A program made the position numbers and the translations under genes. The notes under the pieces were generated by a model that was not told where the DNA came from, searched no databases, and saw nothing but the letters and a program-made list of their open reading frames with translations. A stretch of DNA of 64,000 nt. Source: Metaphire vulgaris. Lineage: Eukaryota; Annelida; Clitellata; Crassiclitellata; Megascolecidae. This document shows positions 48,290-59,784 of this stretch, piece by piece. The stretch spans positions 5,798,140-5,862,139 of the forward strand of contig CM030840.1 in NCBI GenBank assembly GCA_018105865.1, read 5' to 3'. The first letter of the stretch is position 1, and each line of letters starts with the position of its first letter.

Positions 48290-49275
48290 CCTGGTTGGTT
48301 CTCTGAAAAAGAAGCTTTGAATGGCTCTAAACTACCCTCAATTGGAGATGTTCTAAGAGTATACCTAGATCGACTGAAAATGCCACAATAAAGGAGGATC
48401 AGACATTTTGGGAGAAGGCCAGGATCCCAATGTGCCATATAGACCATGTGACAAAGGAGTTGGAGGAGCTGGCGGGTCAGTGGGAAGGACTCAAAAAGAA
48501 CCAATCCAGGAGAACAAGAACTCAATTAGCCAACAAAGAAGTCTTTACAGATTGTTTTTCAATGACCTGTTTGAAATGGCTCATCAGGATGCCCTTACAA
48601 TAATGGAGAAGAAGAAGACAAACAATTCTTGCTGAGACAGCGAGAAGAAGGTCGACAGGAGCAATGCTTGGAGTTGATGTGTCTCTGATAAAAAAGAGCA
48701 ACAACAGACAAAACATGAGAATCAGCTGGCAAAGAAAGAAGGCCAGCTTTGATCAAGTTGCTGTTTGGAAGCATCCGACTCTACCGGCTCAGGTTTTGAT
48801 TCTACCAACATCAGCTCCCATCGTGACTTGCATCTGTTGAAGCTCCTCCTTGAAATCAGCTCACCATCGTCTTTGGGTGTCTTCAAGAAACTTTATGGCA
48901 CCTCTGGTGTCTAAACAAAGAGTTAGTGGCACTTGCCATTCTTGATCCAGAAGTCAATGCAGCTGAGAAAAAAGACCTATGGTGAAACAACTAAGTCACA
49001 GTGCACAGAAGGACCCATAAAGCAAGTGCAATAGACCAGTCCACAATCCGTGATAAAATGCTGTGGGATTTTGTTACCAGCAACACATGCAATTTCTTTG
49101 CGATTCTTTTCTCCCCAACTCTTTCCTGGCAATAAATCCAGAGATTTGAAAATCAAACACAAACTATCTGAAGGTTGAAGAAGTGGTCTGCGAACTTTGC
49201 ATTGTCAATGATACAGCCCTAACGGGAGTCGCACTGATGCAGAGTATAATGCCATCAGAGATCTTAAGATCTTCC
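48290..49275 (+). pseudogene. Decayed repeat-encoded protein fragment
   Basis: Scattered plus-strand frames read ALAILDPEVNAAEKKDLW, DKMLWDFVTSNTCNFFAI and VVCELCIVNDTALTGVALMQ, broken by stops and shifts. The E/D-x-F-V-T-S/T-N-x-x-N-F-F and V-N-D-x-A-x-x-G-V-A-L-x-Q patterns recall an uncharacterised protein repeated in many invertebrate genomes, probably carried by a mobile element. The match is from memory of the family pattern. It is not part of the RPTP gene. Confidence 0.5.
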
Positions 49276-49766
49276 GCCCTTTTTAACCATTTGAATGCAG
49301 CTGAATACGGTTACCATTGTTCAATAAAACTGAAAAAATTGTAATATATACCACAGATCTCACTAATGATTTCAGAGATACTAAAAAGATTTGCTCTAAC
49401 AGGAAATTTCCCAGAGCACCACAACATTTAAGAGATGATGTTGAAAAAATTGCCTTTGTTAATTCATGACAAAATGACGCATCATAATAGTAATTATCAT
49501 GCAGTCATTATGTAATGAGGCATAGAACCTTCTGACTACTGTATGGAAATTTTAATTCACAACGAGATAGTAAAACTCAGAGGGCAAAGTGTGACAAACA
49601 TAAAGTGCATCATTACTTCATTATTTTAAAAAAATTGCTGTCTGCCTAATTAATGGGGCAAATACCGTATTAACCACTAACTTCAAAAGTATAAAAAACA
49701 CCTAATTGTACCATGTCTGCCTGCAGTTGTTCAACACCATTAAGGCATCATCTGACCTTCATACCT

Positions 49767-49866
49767 NNNNNNNNNNNNNNNNNNNNNNNNNNNNNNNNNN
49801 NNNNNNNNNNNNNNNNNNNNNNNNNNNNNNNNNNNNNNNNNNNNNNNNNNNNNNNNNNNNNNNNNN
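49767..49866. other. Assembly gap of 100 N
   Basis: Exactly 100 unknown bases. This is the usual placeholder for a scaffold join of unknown size. The RPTP contig lies to the left and the histone array starts immediately to the right. Confidence 0.98.
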
Positions 49867-50114
49867 GGTCGCCATCAGACGCCAATGCGACGCATTCAAG
49901 GCAACGCGGAGTCGATGCAGCGTCGGACAAGCGACCGGGTCGACGGGAAACAAGAAGCGATAGAACAGGCCCGAACGGCGCTTGCTATTCCGAACGCCGG
50001 AGAGCTCAACGACGTCCGCGCGCCCACAAAAAGCGCACGCTCTCGCCTTGTCGCGCTCAGCTGCTACTGATACGATCACATCACTGCTGCTACTACTTAC
50101 TACTACGACGAAGC

Positions 50115-50917
50115 ATGTCTGACAGCGCAACAGCACCGGCCTCGACGGCCGACTCGGGTGCGGGAAAAGACGGCGCCAAAGAGTCCGACGAAGAAACAAC
50201 AGAAGGCAAAGGCGGCTGCGCGCGGCCGCGTCGAAGAAGGGTCCGGCAGACCATCCGAAGTACAGCGAAATGATACGCCAGGCGCTGACGACTCTGAAGG
50301 AACGCGGCGGTTCGTCGCGACAGGCAATCCTGAAGTACATCGTGAAGAACTTCAAGGTCGGAAGCGACGAGCACGTCGTCAACCAGCACCTGAAGAGTGC
50401 CCTTCGCGCCGGCGTCAAGAACGACAGCCTGAAGCAGTCGAAAGGATCGGGGGCGTCCGGCAGTTTCCGTCTTGGCGCAGCCGCCATCGAACAGGCTAAG
50501 AAGAAGGACAAGAAGAAGACCGTCGGTGCATCCGCCGCCGCCGGTAAGAAGCCGAAGGCTGCCGCCGCTGCCAAGAAACCGGCTGCTGCCAAGAAGACGG
50601 CTGTGGCGAAGTCTCCGAAGAAGGCCAAAAAGCCCATCGCCGCCGCTGCCAGCAAGAAAGCGAAGACGACGACCGGAGGCGACAAACCTACCAAGAAGGC
50701 GAAGGCAGACAAGCCGAAGAAAGCGAAAGCCACTTCCGCCGCTGCCAAGTCTCCGGCGAAGAAGACGACGGCAGCGAAGCCCTCGTCGGCCGCAGACAAG
50801 ACCAAGAAGGTGGCAAAGAAGGCGGCCGCAAGCAAGAAGTCTGCCGGCGCCGCCAAGTCAAAGAAGTCGCCGGCTGCTGCGACCAAGAAGACGACAAAAG
50901 GGGCGCAGAAAGCTTGA
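50115..50917 (+). CDS. H1: Linker histone H1, unit 1 (frameshifted in assembly)
   Basis: H1 binds linker DNA at the nucleosome dyad and compacts chromatin. The start MSDSATAPASTADSGAGK is shared by all three copies. The globular winged-helix domain is GPADHPKYSEMIRQALTTLK, then GSSRQAILKYIVKNF, VNQHLKSALRAGVK and GSFRLG. A ~150-residue tail rich in Lys and Ala follows, with SPKK sites, to a TGA at 50915-50917. Compared with the other copies, one extra A near 50167 and one extra base near 50220 put the start and the globular domain in different frames. Without them the gene is 801 nt (266 residues). A stem-loop follows 57 bases after the stop. About 38 bases of upstream sequence present in unit 2 are absent here. 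Confidence 0.85.
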
Positions 50918-50974
50918 GAAGCCATTGTCGTCGTCGTCGTCGTCAATCTGCTGTGACCCAGCAGAAATTGAAAC

Positions 50975-50990
50975 GGCTCTTTTCAGAGCC
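50975..50990 (+). terminator. Histone mRNA 3' stem-loop (H1, unit 1)
   Basis: GGCTCTTTTCAGAGCC, a perfect six-base-pair stem with the TTTC loop bound by stem-loop binding protein and used for U7-dependent 3' cleavage. Confidence 0.97.
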
Positions 50991-51168
50991 ACTATTTCAT
51001 GCGAAGGGTTTAAACGTACGCAATGGCCTCTTGTCCTTTTGCGACTTACTTCCAGACAGACAGACATACAGACAGGTGGACCGATGGTGGACTGTGTTTT
51101 CCCTAGACGACATCTGTCGGCATCCCCCTGCCACGAGAACGTTGGCGCTGCACAAATCGCAATGTTAC

Positions 51169-51170
<2 letters not shown>

Positions 51171-51228
<58 letters not shown>

Positions 51229-51469
51229 GAACAACAACTACTACTACTACTACTACTACTAAATAGCAATAATAAATGATAATAGTAATAGTAATAAATA
51301 GTAATATTAACTATATTATTAGCGACTCTGGTTAGTAAAACGAGGAAAGTAAGAGGCGATACACAGATTACAATCATTATGACATTATAAATACAACTAT
51401 TTAGCGTCGCGATTGTAATTTTCGGTCCCTAAACACACCAACACTGCGATCAAGCAAGAGTTAATTGAA

Positions 51470-51509
<40 letters not shown>

Positions 51510-51511
51510 GC
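51171..51511. repeat. Microsatellite cluster in the H1-H3 spacer, unit 1
   Basis: (AAT)n at 51171-51229, (CTA)n at 51236-51261 and (TCTG)n at 51471-51511. The same repeats in unit 2 have different lengths. Confidence 0.95.
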
Positions 51512-51660
51512 CTGTCCGGTGCGGCGCTAGAGAAATTAGTTTAACGGACAAGATTCACGCGGCGGCCGTAACCGCCCCGGCCACAGCCGGCGCAGAAAAC
51601 CCGTCCGCGAACTCAAGAAGAGACCGTCCGAATTCTGCTTCGATTTCGGATCAGAATGGA

Positions 51661-51698
51661 CCAATCAAACGCTAGCTCGTAGCTTGCCGGCCTATAAG
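51661..51698 (+). promoter_or_regulatory. H3 promoter: CCAAT box and TATA box, unit 1
   Basis: CCAAT at 51661-51665 and TATAAG at 51693-51698, about 105 bases before the H3 start codon. This is the standard spacing for a replication-dependent histone promoter. Confidence 0.75.
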
Positions 51699-51774
51699 AC
51701 CGCAGCCTGTGGCGCGCGTAGCCATTTCCCATTGAACTGATCGTACGGTTGTTGTCGTTTGCTGTGCAGGATAG

Positions 51775-52209
<435 letters not shown>

Positions 52210-52242
52210 GTCATTGAAGCTGCGCTTCGGTCAGAATGAAAC

Positions 52243-52258
52243 GGCTCTTTTCAGAGCC
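52243..52258 (+). terminator. Histone mRNA 3' stem-loop (H3, unit 1)
   Basis: GGCTCTTTTCAGAGCC, 33 bases after the stop, followed by GCAAAGGAAC, which resembles the purine-rich histone downstream element that pairs with U7 RNA. Confidence 0.97.
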
Positions 52259-52745
52259 ACAAAATCGTATGCAAAGGAACTACGCGACCTCGCAAGCGAC
52301 GGAGATAGACGCCCGTGTTGTGGGTAATAATGGGGTGGGACCGTGCACCACATGTCACACTCGTCTAAAATTCTCACAATCAATCTTGATGTCCACTCCC
52401 ACTAGAATCGTAGTTCCTCGCAATTCATAAGCATTATTATTAGTATTATTATTATTATTATTGTCGTCGAGTATCATACACACTCGTCGTCTTCAGTAAT
52501 GGCAGCATCAGCTAAAATGGCCGCACCAAGTAACTCGTCGTGGCATATACCACACGCTCGCTCGCACCACTCTACTTGCAACCGCCAACGACCCACACCG
52601 GTGGTATGTCGAGGGTAGCACCGAAGAGGGCGCTATAGAAGAGCTTCTGTCGTTAGTCCGACGTCTACAGCTACAGCTAGTGCGGGGACCACCACGAGGC
52701 AACTTCGACTGTAACTACGAAGGGGGCACAACTAACCAGGGCCAT

Positions 52746-52967
52746 ATTAAGGCCGGGGCTGAGGGCTGTAGCCCCCCGCCCACCATGAAAAATAGGCCCA
52801 CCGACTTTCCATCTTTGCTTGTGAGTTGTGAGCACGTTTTGCAAGCGAGATAACCTTGTTTTGGCTCGTCGCCAGCACGATCTGTAAGGAGACAACCTGT
52901 TTTGGCTTGTCGGAGATTTTCAGTATAGGCGACGGCCTTTTTTTTCCTCAGCCCCCCGGACCTTAAT
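52746..52967. mobile_element. Short inverted-repeat element (MITE-like) in the H3-H2B spacer, unit 1
   Basis: The left end ATTAAGGCCGGGGCTGAGG and the right end read inward, ATTAAGGTCCGGGGGGCTGA, are inverted repeats around ~220 bp with no coding potential. The same element is in unit 2 at the same place, so it was inserted before the units were copied or homogenised. Confidence 0.65.
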
Positions 52968-53076
52968 CCGGCCGTGCAACTAACCATAAAGTCTAGACTA
53001 GAAACACACACATTACTACTGCCAGCGGCATATGGCTACGACTGTCGTGTCATAATTCCTCTGTTATGAAGTGAGT

Positions 53077-53092
53077 GGCTCTGAAAAGAGCC
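53077..53092 (-). terminator. Histone mRNA 3' stem-loop (H2B, unit 1)
   Basis: On the minus strand GGCTCTTTTCAGAGCC, 53 bases after the H2B stop, followed by ACAGAGGAA, a possible downstream element. Confidence 0.97.
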
Positions 53093-53144
53093 GTTTAGAG
53101 AAGCAAGCTCGACGCCGGCGACCACGAAGCGCCCACACACACGT

Positions 53145-53516
53145 CTACTTGGAGCTCGTGTACTTGGTGACGGCCTTCGTTCCCTCCGACACGGCGTGCT
53201 TGGCCAACTCGCCCGGCAACAGCAGCCGGACGGCAGTCTGAATTTCGCGACTCGTTATCGTCGACCGACGGTTGTAGTGCGCCAGGCGACTCGACTCGGC
53301 CGCGATACGCTCGAAGATGTCGTTCACGAACGAGTTCATGATCGACATGGCCTTCGACGAGATCCCCGTGTCCGGGTGCACCTGCTTCAGCACCTTGTAG
53401 ATGTAGATGGCGTACGACTCGCGTCGGCGCCTCTTTCTCTTCTTCTCGCCCGCCCGAGCGGCTTTCGCCTTCGACGCGGCCTTCTTCGCTCCTTTCGACG
53501 CTGGTTTAGGCGGCAT
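53145..53516 (-). CDS. H2B: Histone H2B, unit 1
   Basis: Core histone H2B, partner of H2A in the outer nucleosome dimers. I chose the Met at 53516, giving [20 protein letters not shown], because H2B proteins typically start M-P-P/A-K; an in-frame Met four codons upstream (MQEE) is also possible. The 123-residue protein has a basic tail with KKRKRRRR, then [35 protein letters not shown], and ends AVTKYTSSK with the conserved ubiquitination lysine near the end. It is divergently oriented to H2A. The protein is identical in unit 2. Confidence 0.97.
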   Translation of the reverse strand: MPPKPASKGAKKAASKAKAARAGEKKRKRRRRESYAIYIYKVLKQVHPDTGISSKAMSIMNSFVNDIFERIAAESSRLAHYNRRSTITSREIQTAVRLLLPGELAKHAVSEGTKAVTKYTSSK

Positions 53517-53571
53517 TTCTTCCTGCAAGCGTTATCAAGCACAGACAATGCAGGCGAATGTGATTTTTCGC

Positions 53572-53687
53572 TTTTATGCGACGCGCGCGGTGTTAACGGG
53601 TCACGTGCGCTCATTAGTATGCCAGCAAGGGCGGACGGCTTGAGCCGGTCACGTGACCGAGTTACACCGCCACCGTTGCGTATAAAA
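53572..53687. promoter_or_regulatory. Divergent H2B/H2A promoter, unit 1
   Basis: The 232-base spacer between the two start codons holds CATAAAA on the minus strand (53572-53578) for H2B, TATAAAA on the plus strand (53681-53687) for H2A, and two CACGTG E-boxes (53602-53607 and within GTCACGTGAC at 53648-53657). A shared promoter would co-ordinate equal output of the dimer partners. Confidence 0.75.
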
Positions 53688-53748
53688 GTCGATGTTTTTT
53701 TGTCGGTGCCTATTAACTGATTTCACTGTTTCCGTAGAACGAACGACG

Positions 53749-54137
53749 ATGTCCGGTAGAGGCAAAGGTGGCAAAGTGAAGGGAAGGCGAAGAGCCGTTC
53801 GTCTCGCGCAGGACTGCAGTTCCCGGTCGGACGAATCCATCGTCTGCTGCGCAAGGGTAACTACGCCGAGCGAGTGGGCGCAGGAGCGCCGGTCTATCTG
53901 GCCGCAGTGATGGAGTACCTGGCGGCCGAAGTGCTCGAGCTGGCAGGCAATGCGGCTCGCGACAACAAGAAGACGCGAATAATCCCGCGTCACCTGCAGC
54001 TGGCAATACGGAACGACGAGGAGCTGAACAAACTGCTGTCGGGAGTGACTATCGCGCAGGGCGGTGTCCTGCCGAACATCCAGGCCGTCCTTCTGCCCAA
54101 AAAGACGCAGAAGGTCGGCGGATCGTCCGCCAAGTAG
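53749..54137 (+). CDS. H2A: Histone H2A, unit 1 (one-base deletion)
   Basis: Start [12 protein letters not shown] at 53749, stop at 54135-54137. Compared with unit 2, one G is missing from GGGG near 53781. The written frame leaves the H2A sequence after about 11 residues. From about 53800 the other frame gives the true protein: [33 protein letters not shown] and [19 protein letters not shown]. If the missing base is an assembly error, the gene is normal and equal to unit 2. Confidence 0.9.
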
Positions 54138-54166
54138 ACGGTTGGCAAGGACGTCTCCTACGAAAC

Positions 54167-54182
54167 GGCTCTTTTCAGAGCC
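54167..54182 (+). terminator. Histone mRNA 3' stem-loop (H2A, unit 1)
   Basis: GGCTCTTTTCAGAGCC, 29 bases after the stop, followed by TCAAAGGAAGAC as a likely downstream element. Confidence 0.97.
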
Positions 54183-54661
54183 ACAAATTTTTTCAAAGGA
54201 AGACCGATCGATCGTGTACTGTCCTTGTGTTTAGACGATGACCAAACATACTATTATGTACGTAGGGATTTCCGTGCTCGTTAGGCCAACGGTTTTCGAA
54301 AACCGTATTCACCGTACTGTTGTCATTGGTAACCTTCCATAACGCCAATCCTAATGGTCGAAGGCAGGGTTTGATGGTACTCCAGATCCATAGCGCCACC
54401 GACAAATTTCAATTGCAAAGGTCACTAAATACTATTAAATACCTATATCATAATTATTTGCCAGATAGTCCTGTTGAGTTTAGTTTAGACGTGAGAAATT
54501 CATGCTTGGCGGAATTATCACTATTTCTAGGCATTATATGGAAGCCAAGGGAGCGTCTTAAACCGAACAGGAAAAATCATATACCATGCATACTGGACCA
54601 GTCCGACGCTTAAACAGATTCGAAACCATGTCACGCACGGGTTTCTACCTACCTACATATC

Positions 54662-54694
<33 letters not shown>

Positions 54695-54790
54695 AACAAT
54701 CAATTTTGTTACTGAAGTAAAAAATATCACTTCTGACTCTGTAGGCATCATAGAACGGTACTGCAAATAGCGCCTCTGCGTGCTTGTCAG
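54183..54790. other. H2A-H4 spacer, unit 1
   Basis: Non-coding spacer with a (CA)n run at 54672-54695. A 97-codon open frame (54320-54613) is repeated exactly in unit 2 but resembles nothing I know and has no promoter or stem-loop of its own. I treat it as chance. Confidence 0.6.
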
Positions 54791-54792
54791 CG

Positions 54793-55250
<458 letters not shown>

Positions 55251-55284
55251 ACAACTGTCTGACGGTTCGACCCGCGCCACAAAC

Positions 55285-55300
55285 GGCCCTTTTCAGGGCC
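55285..55300 (+). terminator. Histone mRNA 3' stem-loop (H4, unit 1, variant stem)
   Basis: GGCCCTTTTCAGGGCC: the fourth stem pair is C-G in place of T-A, with both arms changed so pairing is kept. The loop is normal. Confidence 0.95.
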
Positions 55301-55618
55301 ACTAAATCTTGACGAAGGAATTGAAATTGGGCAGTGCATTGTCTTTTTTGTACGTTCTTTGTCTCGAAACAATAGTTCGGTCTTGGTTGTTCTGTAGTAA
55401 ACTTGTAAAAATGTATCGAGCCATTTTGAAAGTCCAGTTGTCCATCTTGGCACGGCATAAAATTTTTAAGTAAATGTGTGTGTATAGCTTTGACATTATT
55501 CGTACAATTTGACTATATTTTAGTCATTAAGAGTCAGTCTGTCCGCAGCCTGGCAGTGATGTTTCACGAGACCATGTCGTTTCACATGAAGAATAAACAA
55601 ATAAATTATATTATGAGT

Positions 55619-55664
<46 letters not shown>

Positions 55665-55916
55665 CCTTTACTTGCAATGCCGAGATATTCAACAAACTAA
55701 TTAATTTGATGTCCAAATCTGCTCCCAGTCTGGCCAAACAACTTGCTAAAAAGGCTGATTTTTCTACTTCTGGTCCAAACTTTGGAAGTCTTAAAAGTCT
55801 TTCCCCTGGCTGTTGGCTGTGGGATCCTTTAAAAAAGAAATTGCACAATTGCAGATATATAGGCAAAAACCATCTCTTCCAGTTTCCCCCACAGCTCTGC
55901 CTTCCTGTTTTCCAAC

Positions 55917-56009
<93 letters not shown>

Positions 56010-56737
56010 TGAGGCAGTAGTAATGGTAGCGGTAATATAGTAATGGCAGCAGTATAGTATGAATAGTAGTAGGTAGTTGTGGCAATCAAATTTTTAGCAG
56101 GGCAACAGTAGTAACCGAGATTTCTACATTTATCATGCGCCTAACGACCATAGTCTCTAATTACACACGTAATCGCTACAAGTTAGTGGCAGACGTTCGG
56201 AGGACGTCGGCGCTTTGGAAATTCAGTAATGAGAGTGACGCTGCCACAGAATCTGACTAAGCCTGCAAATTGTTCGTTGGAGTCGTCGACCATCGGGCCC
56301 ACGATGGCACCGGAGGCGAATCGAGTCTCAAGGACAATCGAGTTCCCATATGGTGGTCAGAGCGGCGCCGGAAATCTATGAAATGGACGCCGAGACCTGA
56401 ATCGGGACAGAGATTTAAGGCGGCGGCGTGGAATATGTGACGGATTTGGTGTCGCCATCAGACGCCAACCGGTTCCGGTCGTTCGTTTCGACAGCTGCGA
56501 TGTAGGTGCGACGCATTCAAGGCAACGCGGAGTCGATGCAGCGTCGGACAAGCGACCGGGTCGACGGGAAACAAGAAGCGATAGAACAGGCCCGAACGGC
56601 GCTTGCTATTCCGAACGCCGGAGAGCTCAACGACGTCCGCGCGCCCACACAAAAAGCGCACGCTCTCGCCTTGTCGCGCTCAGCTGCTACTGATACGATC
56701 ATCATCACTACTGCTACTACTACTACTACGACGAAGC
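55301..56737. other. H4-H1 spacer, unit 1 to unit 2
   Basis: Non-coding spacer with (AG)n at 55621-55662 and a (TAA)n(TAG)n tract at 55920-56007. Open frames across the tract are repeat artefacts. The last ~300 bases are GC-rich and should hold the H1 promoter of unit 2; I see no good TATA box close to that start. Confidence 0.7.
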
Positions 56738-57538
56738 ATGTCTGACAGCGCAACAGCACCGGCCTCGACGGCCGACTCGGGTGCGGGAAAGACGGCGCCA
56801 AAGAGTCCGACGAAGAAACAACAGAAGGCAAAGGCGGCTGCGGCGGCCGCGTCGAAGAAGGGTCCGCAGACCATCCGAAGTACAGCGAAATGATACGCCA
56901 GGCGCTGACGACTCTGAAGGAACGCGGCGGTTCGTCGCGACAGGCAATCCTGAAGTACATCGTGAAGAACTTCAAGGTCGGAAGCGACGAGCACGTCGTC
57001 AACCAGCACCTGAAGAGTGCCCTTCGCGCCGGCGTCAAGAACGACAGCCTGAAGCAGTCGAAAGGATCGGGGGGCGTCCGGCAGTTTCCCGTCTTGGCGC
57101 AGCCGCCATCGAACAGGCTAAGAAGAAGGACAAGAAGAAGACCGTCGGTGCATCCGCCGCCGCCGGTAAGAAGCCGAAGGCTGCCGCCGCTGCCAAGAAA
57201 CCGGCTGCTGCCAAGAAGACGGCTGTGGCGAAGTCTCCGAAGAAGGCCAAAAGCCCATCGCCGCCGCTGCCAGCAAGAAAGCGAAGACGACGACCGGAGG
57301 CGACAAACCTACCAAGAAGGCGAAGGCAGACAAGCCGAAGAAAGCGAAAGCCACTTCCGCCGCTGCCAAGTCTCCGGCGAAGAAGACGACGGCAGCGAAG
57401 CCCTCGTCGGCCGCAGACAAGACCAAGAAGGTGGCAAAGAAGGCGGCCGCAAGCAAGAAGTCTGCCGGCGCCGCCAAGTCAAAGAAGTCGCCGGCTGCTG
57501 CGACCAAGAAGACGACAAAAGGGGCGCAGAAAGCTTGA
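56738..57538 (+). CDS. H1: Linker histone H1, unit 2 (frameshifted in assembly)
   Basis: Same H1 as in unit 1. The N-terminus is read cleanly here: MSDSATAPASTADSGAGKTA, PKSPTKKQQKAKAAAAAASK, then a missing base in GGTCCGCAG (near 56855) shifts the frame before the globular domain. Extra bases in the G run near 57071 and the C run near 57088, and a missing A near 57252, follow. The four changes sum to zero, so the span is 801 nt, the same as the corrected unit 1 gene. The globular domain EMIRQALTTLKERGG and SDEHVVNQHLKSALRAGVKN and the Lys/Ala-rich tail are otherwise intact. Stop TGA at 57536-57538. Confidence 0.85.
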
Positions 57539-57595
57539 GAAGCCATTGTCGTCGTCGTCGTCGTCAATCTGCTGTGACCCAGCAGAAATTGAAAC

Positions 57596-57611
57596 GGCTC
57601 TTTTCAGAGCC
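57596..57611 (+). terminator. Histone mRNA 3' stem-loop (H1, unit 2)
   Basis: GGCTCTTTTCAGAGCC, same position relative to the stop as in unit 1. Confidence 0.97.
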
Positions 57612-57789
57612 ACTATTTCATGCGAAGGGTTTAAACGTACGCAATGGCCTCTTGTCCTTTTGCGACTTACTTCCAGACAGACAGACATACAGACAGGTGG
57701 ACCGATGGTGGACTGTGTTTTCCCTAGACGACATCTGTCGGCATCCCCCTGCCACGAGAACGTTGGCGCTGCACAAATCGCAATGTTAC

Positions 57790-57790
<1 letters not shown>

Positions 57791-57840
<50 letters not shown>

Positions 57841-57854
57841 GAACAACAACAACA

Positions 57855-57885
<31 letters not shown>

Positions 57886-58093
57886 AATAGCAATAATAAA
57901 TGATAATAGTAATAGTAATAAATAGTAATATTAACTATATTATTAGCGACTCTGGTTAGTAAAACGAGGAAAGTAAGAGGCGATACACAGATTACAATCA
58001 TTATGACATTATAAATACAACTATTTAGCGTCGCGATTGTAATTTTCGGTCCCTAAACACACCAACACTGCGATCAAGCAAGAGTTAATTGAA

Positions 58094-58145
<52 letters not shown>

Positions 58146-58146
58146 G
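57791..58146. repeat. Microsatellite cluster in the H1-H3 spacer, unit 2
   Basis: (AAT)n at 57791-57840, a longer ACT/CTA tract at about 57855-57886, and (TCTG)n at 58095-58146. Lengths differ from unit 1 (59, 26 and 41 bases there). Confidence 0.95.
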
Positions 58147-58297
58147 CCTGTCCGGTGCGGCGCTAGAGAAATTAGTTTAACGGACAAGATTCACGCGGCG
58201 GCCGTAACCGCCCCGGGCCACAGCCGGCGCAGAAAACCCGTCCGCGAACTCAAGAAGAGACCGTCCGAATTCTGCTTCGATTTCGGATCAGAATGGA

Positions 58298-58335
58298 CCA
58301 ATCAAACGCTAGCTCGTAGCTTGCCGGCCTATAAG
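58298..58335 (+). promoter_or_regulatory. H3 promoter: CCAAT box and TATA box, unit 2
   Basis: CCAAT at 58298-58302 and TATAAG at 58330-58335, same layout as unit 1. Confidence 0.75.
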
Positions 58336-58411
58336 ACCGCAGCCTGTGGCGCGCGTAGCCGTTTCCCATTGAACTGATCGTACGGTTGTTGTCGTTTGCT
58401 GTGCAGGATAG

Positions 58412-58846
<435 letters not shown>

Positions 58847-58880
58847 GTCATTGAAGCTGCGCTTCGGTCGGGAATGAAAC

Positions 58881-58896
58881 GGCTCTTTTCAGAGCC
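58881..58896 (+). terminator. Histone mRNA 3' stem-loop (H3, unit 2)
   Basis: GGCTCTTTTCAGAGCC followed by GCAAAGGAAC. Confidence 0.97.
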
Positions 58897-59383
58897 ACAA
58901 AATCGTATGCAAAGGAACTACGCGACCTCGCAAGCGACGGAGATAGACGCCCGTGTTGTGGGTAATAATGGGGTGGGACCGTGCACCACATGTCACACTC
59001 GTCTAAAATTCTCACAATCAATCTTGATGTCCACTCCCACTAGAATCGTAGTTCCTCGCAATTCATAAGCATTATTATTAGTATTATTATTATTATTATT
59101 GTCGTCGAGTATCATACACACTCGTCGTCTTCAGTAGTGGCAGCATCAGCTAAAATGGCCGCACCAAGTAACTCGTCGTGGCATATACCACACGCTCGCT
59201 CGCACCACTCTACTTGCAACCGCCAACGACCCACACCGGTGGTATGTCGAGGGTAGCACCGAAGAGGGCGCTATAGAAGAGCTTCTGTCGTTAGTCCGAC
59301 GTCTACAGCTACAGCTAGTGCGGGGACCACCACGAGGCAACTTCGACTGTAACTACGAAGGGGGCACAACTAACCAGGGCCAT

Positions 59384-59609
59384 ATTAAGGCCGGGGCTGA
59401 GGGGGCTGTAGCCCCCCCCCCCCCACCATGAAAAATAGGCCCACCGACTTTCCATCTTTGCTTGTGAGTTGTGAGCACGTTTTGCAAGCGAGATAACCTT
59501 GTTTTGGCTCGTCGCCAGCACGATCTGTAAGGGAGACAACCTGTTTTGGCTTGTCGGAGATTTTCAGTATAGGCGACGGCCTTTTTTCCTCAGCCCCCCG
59601 GACCTTAAT
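59384..59609. mobile_element. Short inverted-repeat element (MITE-like) in the H3-H2B spacer, unit 2
   Basis: Same element as 52746-52967, with inverted ends ATTAAGGCCGGGGCTGAGG and ATTAAGGTCCGGGGGGCTGA. The C run near 59410 is longer than in unit 1. Confidence 0.65.
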
Positions 59610-59716
59610 CCGGCCGTGCAACTAACCATAAAGTCTAGACTAGAAACACACACATTACTACCCAGCGGCATATGGCTACGACTGTCGTGTCATAATTCCT
59701 CTGTTATGAAGTGAGT

Positions 59717-59732
59717 GGCTCTGAAAAGAGCC
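59717..59732 (-). terminator. Histone mRNA 3' stem-loop (H2B, unit 2)
   Basis: Minus-strand GGCTCTTTTCAGAGCC, same position as in unit 1. Confidence 0.97.
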
Positions 59733-59784
59733 GTTTAGAGAAGCAAGCTCGACGCCGGCGACCACGAAGCGCCCACACACACGT

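Noticed and set aside
50115..50270. Short H1-like protein ending at TAG as a separate gene
   Set aside because: The 52-codon frame results from two extra bases relative to the other units.
49759..50946. 395-codon minus-strand frame opposite H1
   Set aside because: It crosses the N gap and mirrors the biased codons of the H1 tail. It is a shadow of H1.
53145..53528. H2B starting at the upstream Met (MQEE extension)
   Set aside because: The inner Met gives the family-typical MPPK start. The extension remains possible but is less likely.
54320..54613. 97-codon frame in the H2A-H4 spacer, repeated exactly in unit 2
   Set aside because: Identity is explained by unit homogenisation. No promoter, stem-loop, poly-A signal or family pattern supports it.
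55478..56020. 180-codon frame with poly-Asn and poly-Ser end after H4
   Set aside because: It spans an (AG)n and a (TAA)n(TAG)n tract and is broken in unit 2.
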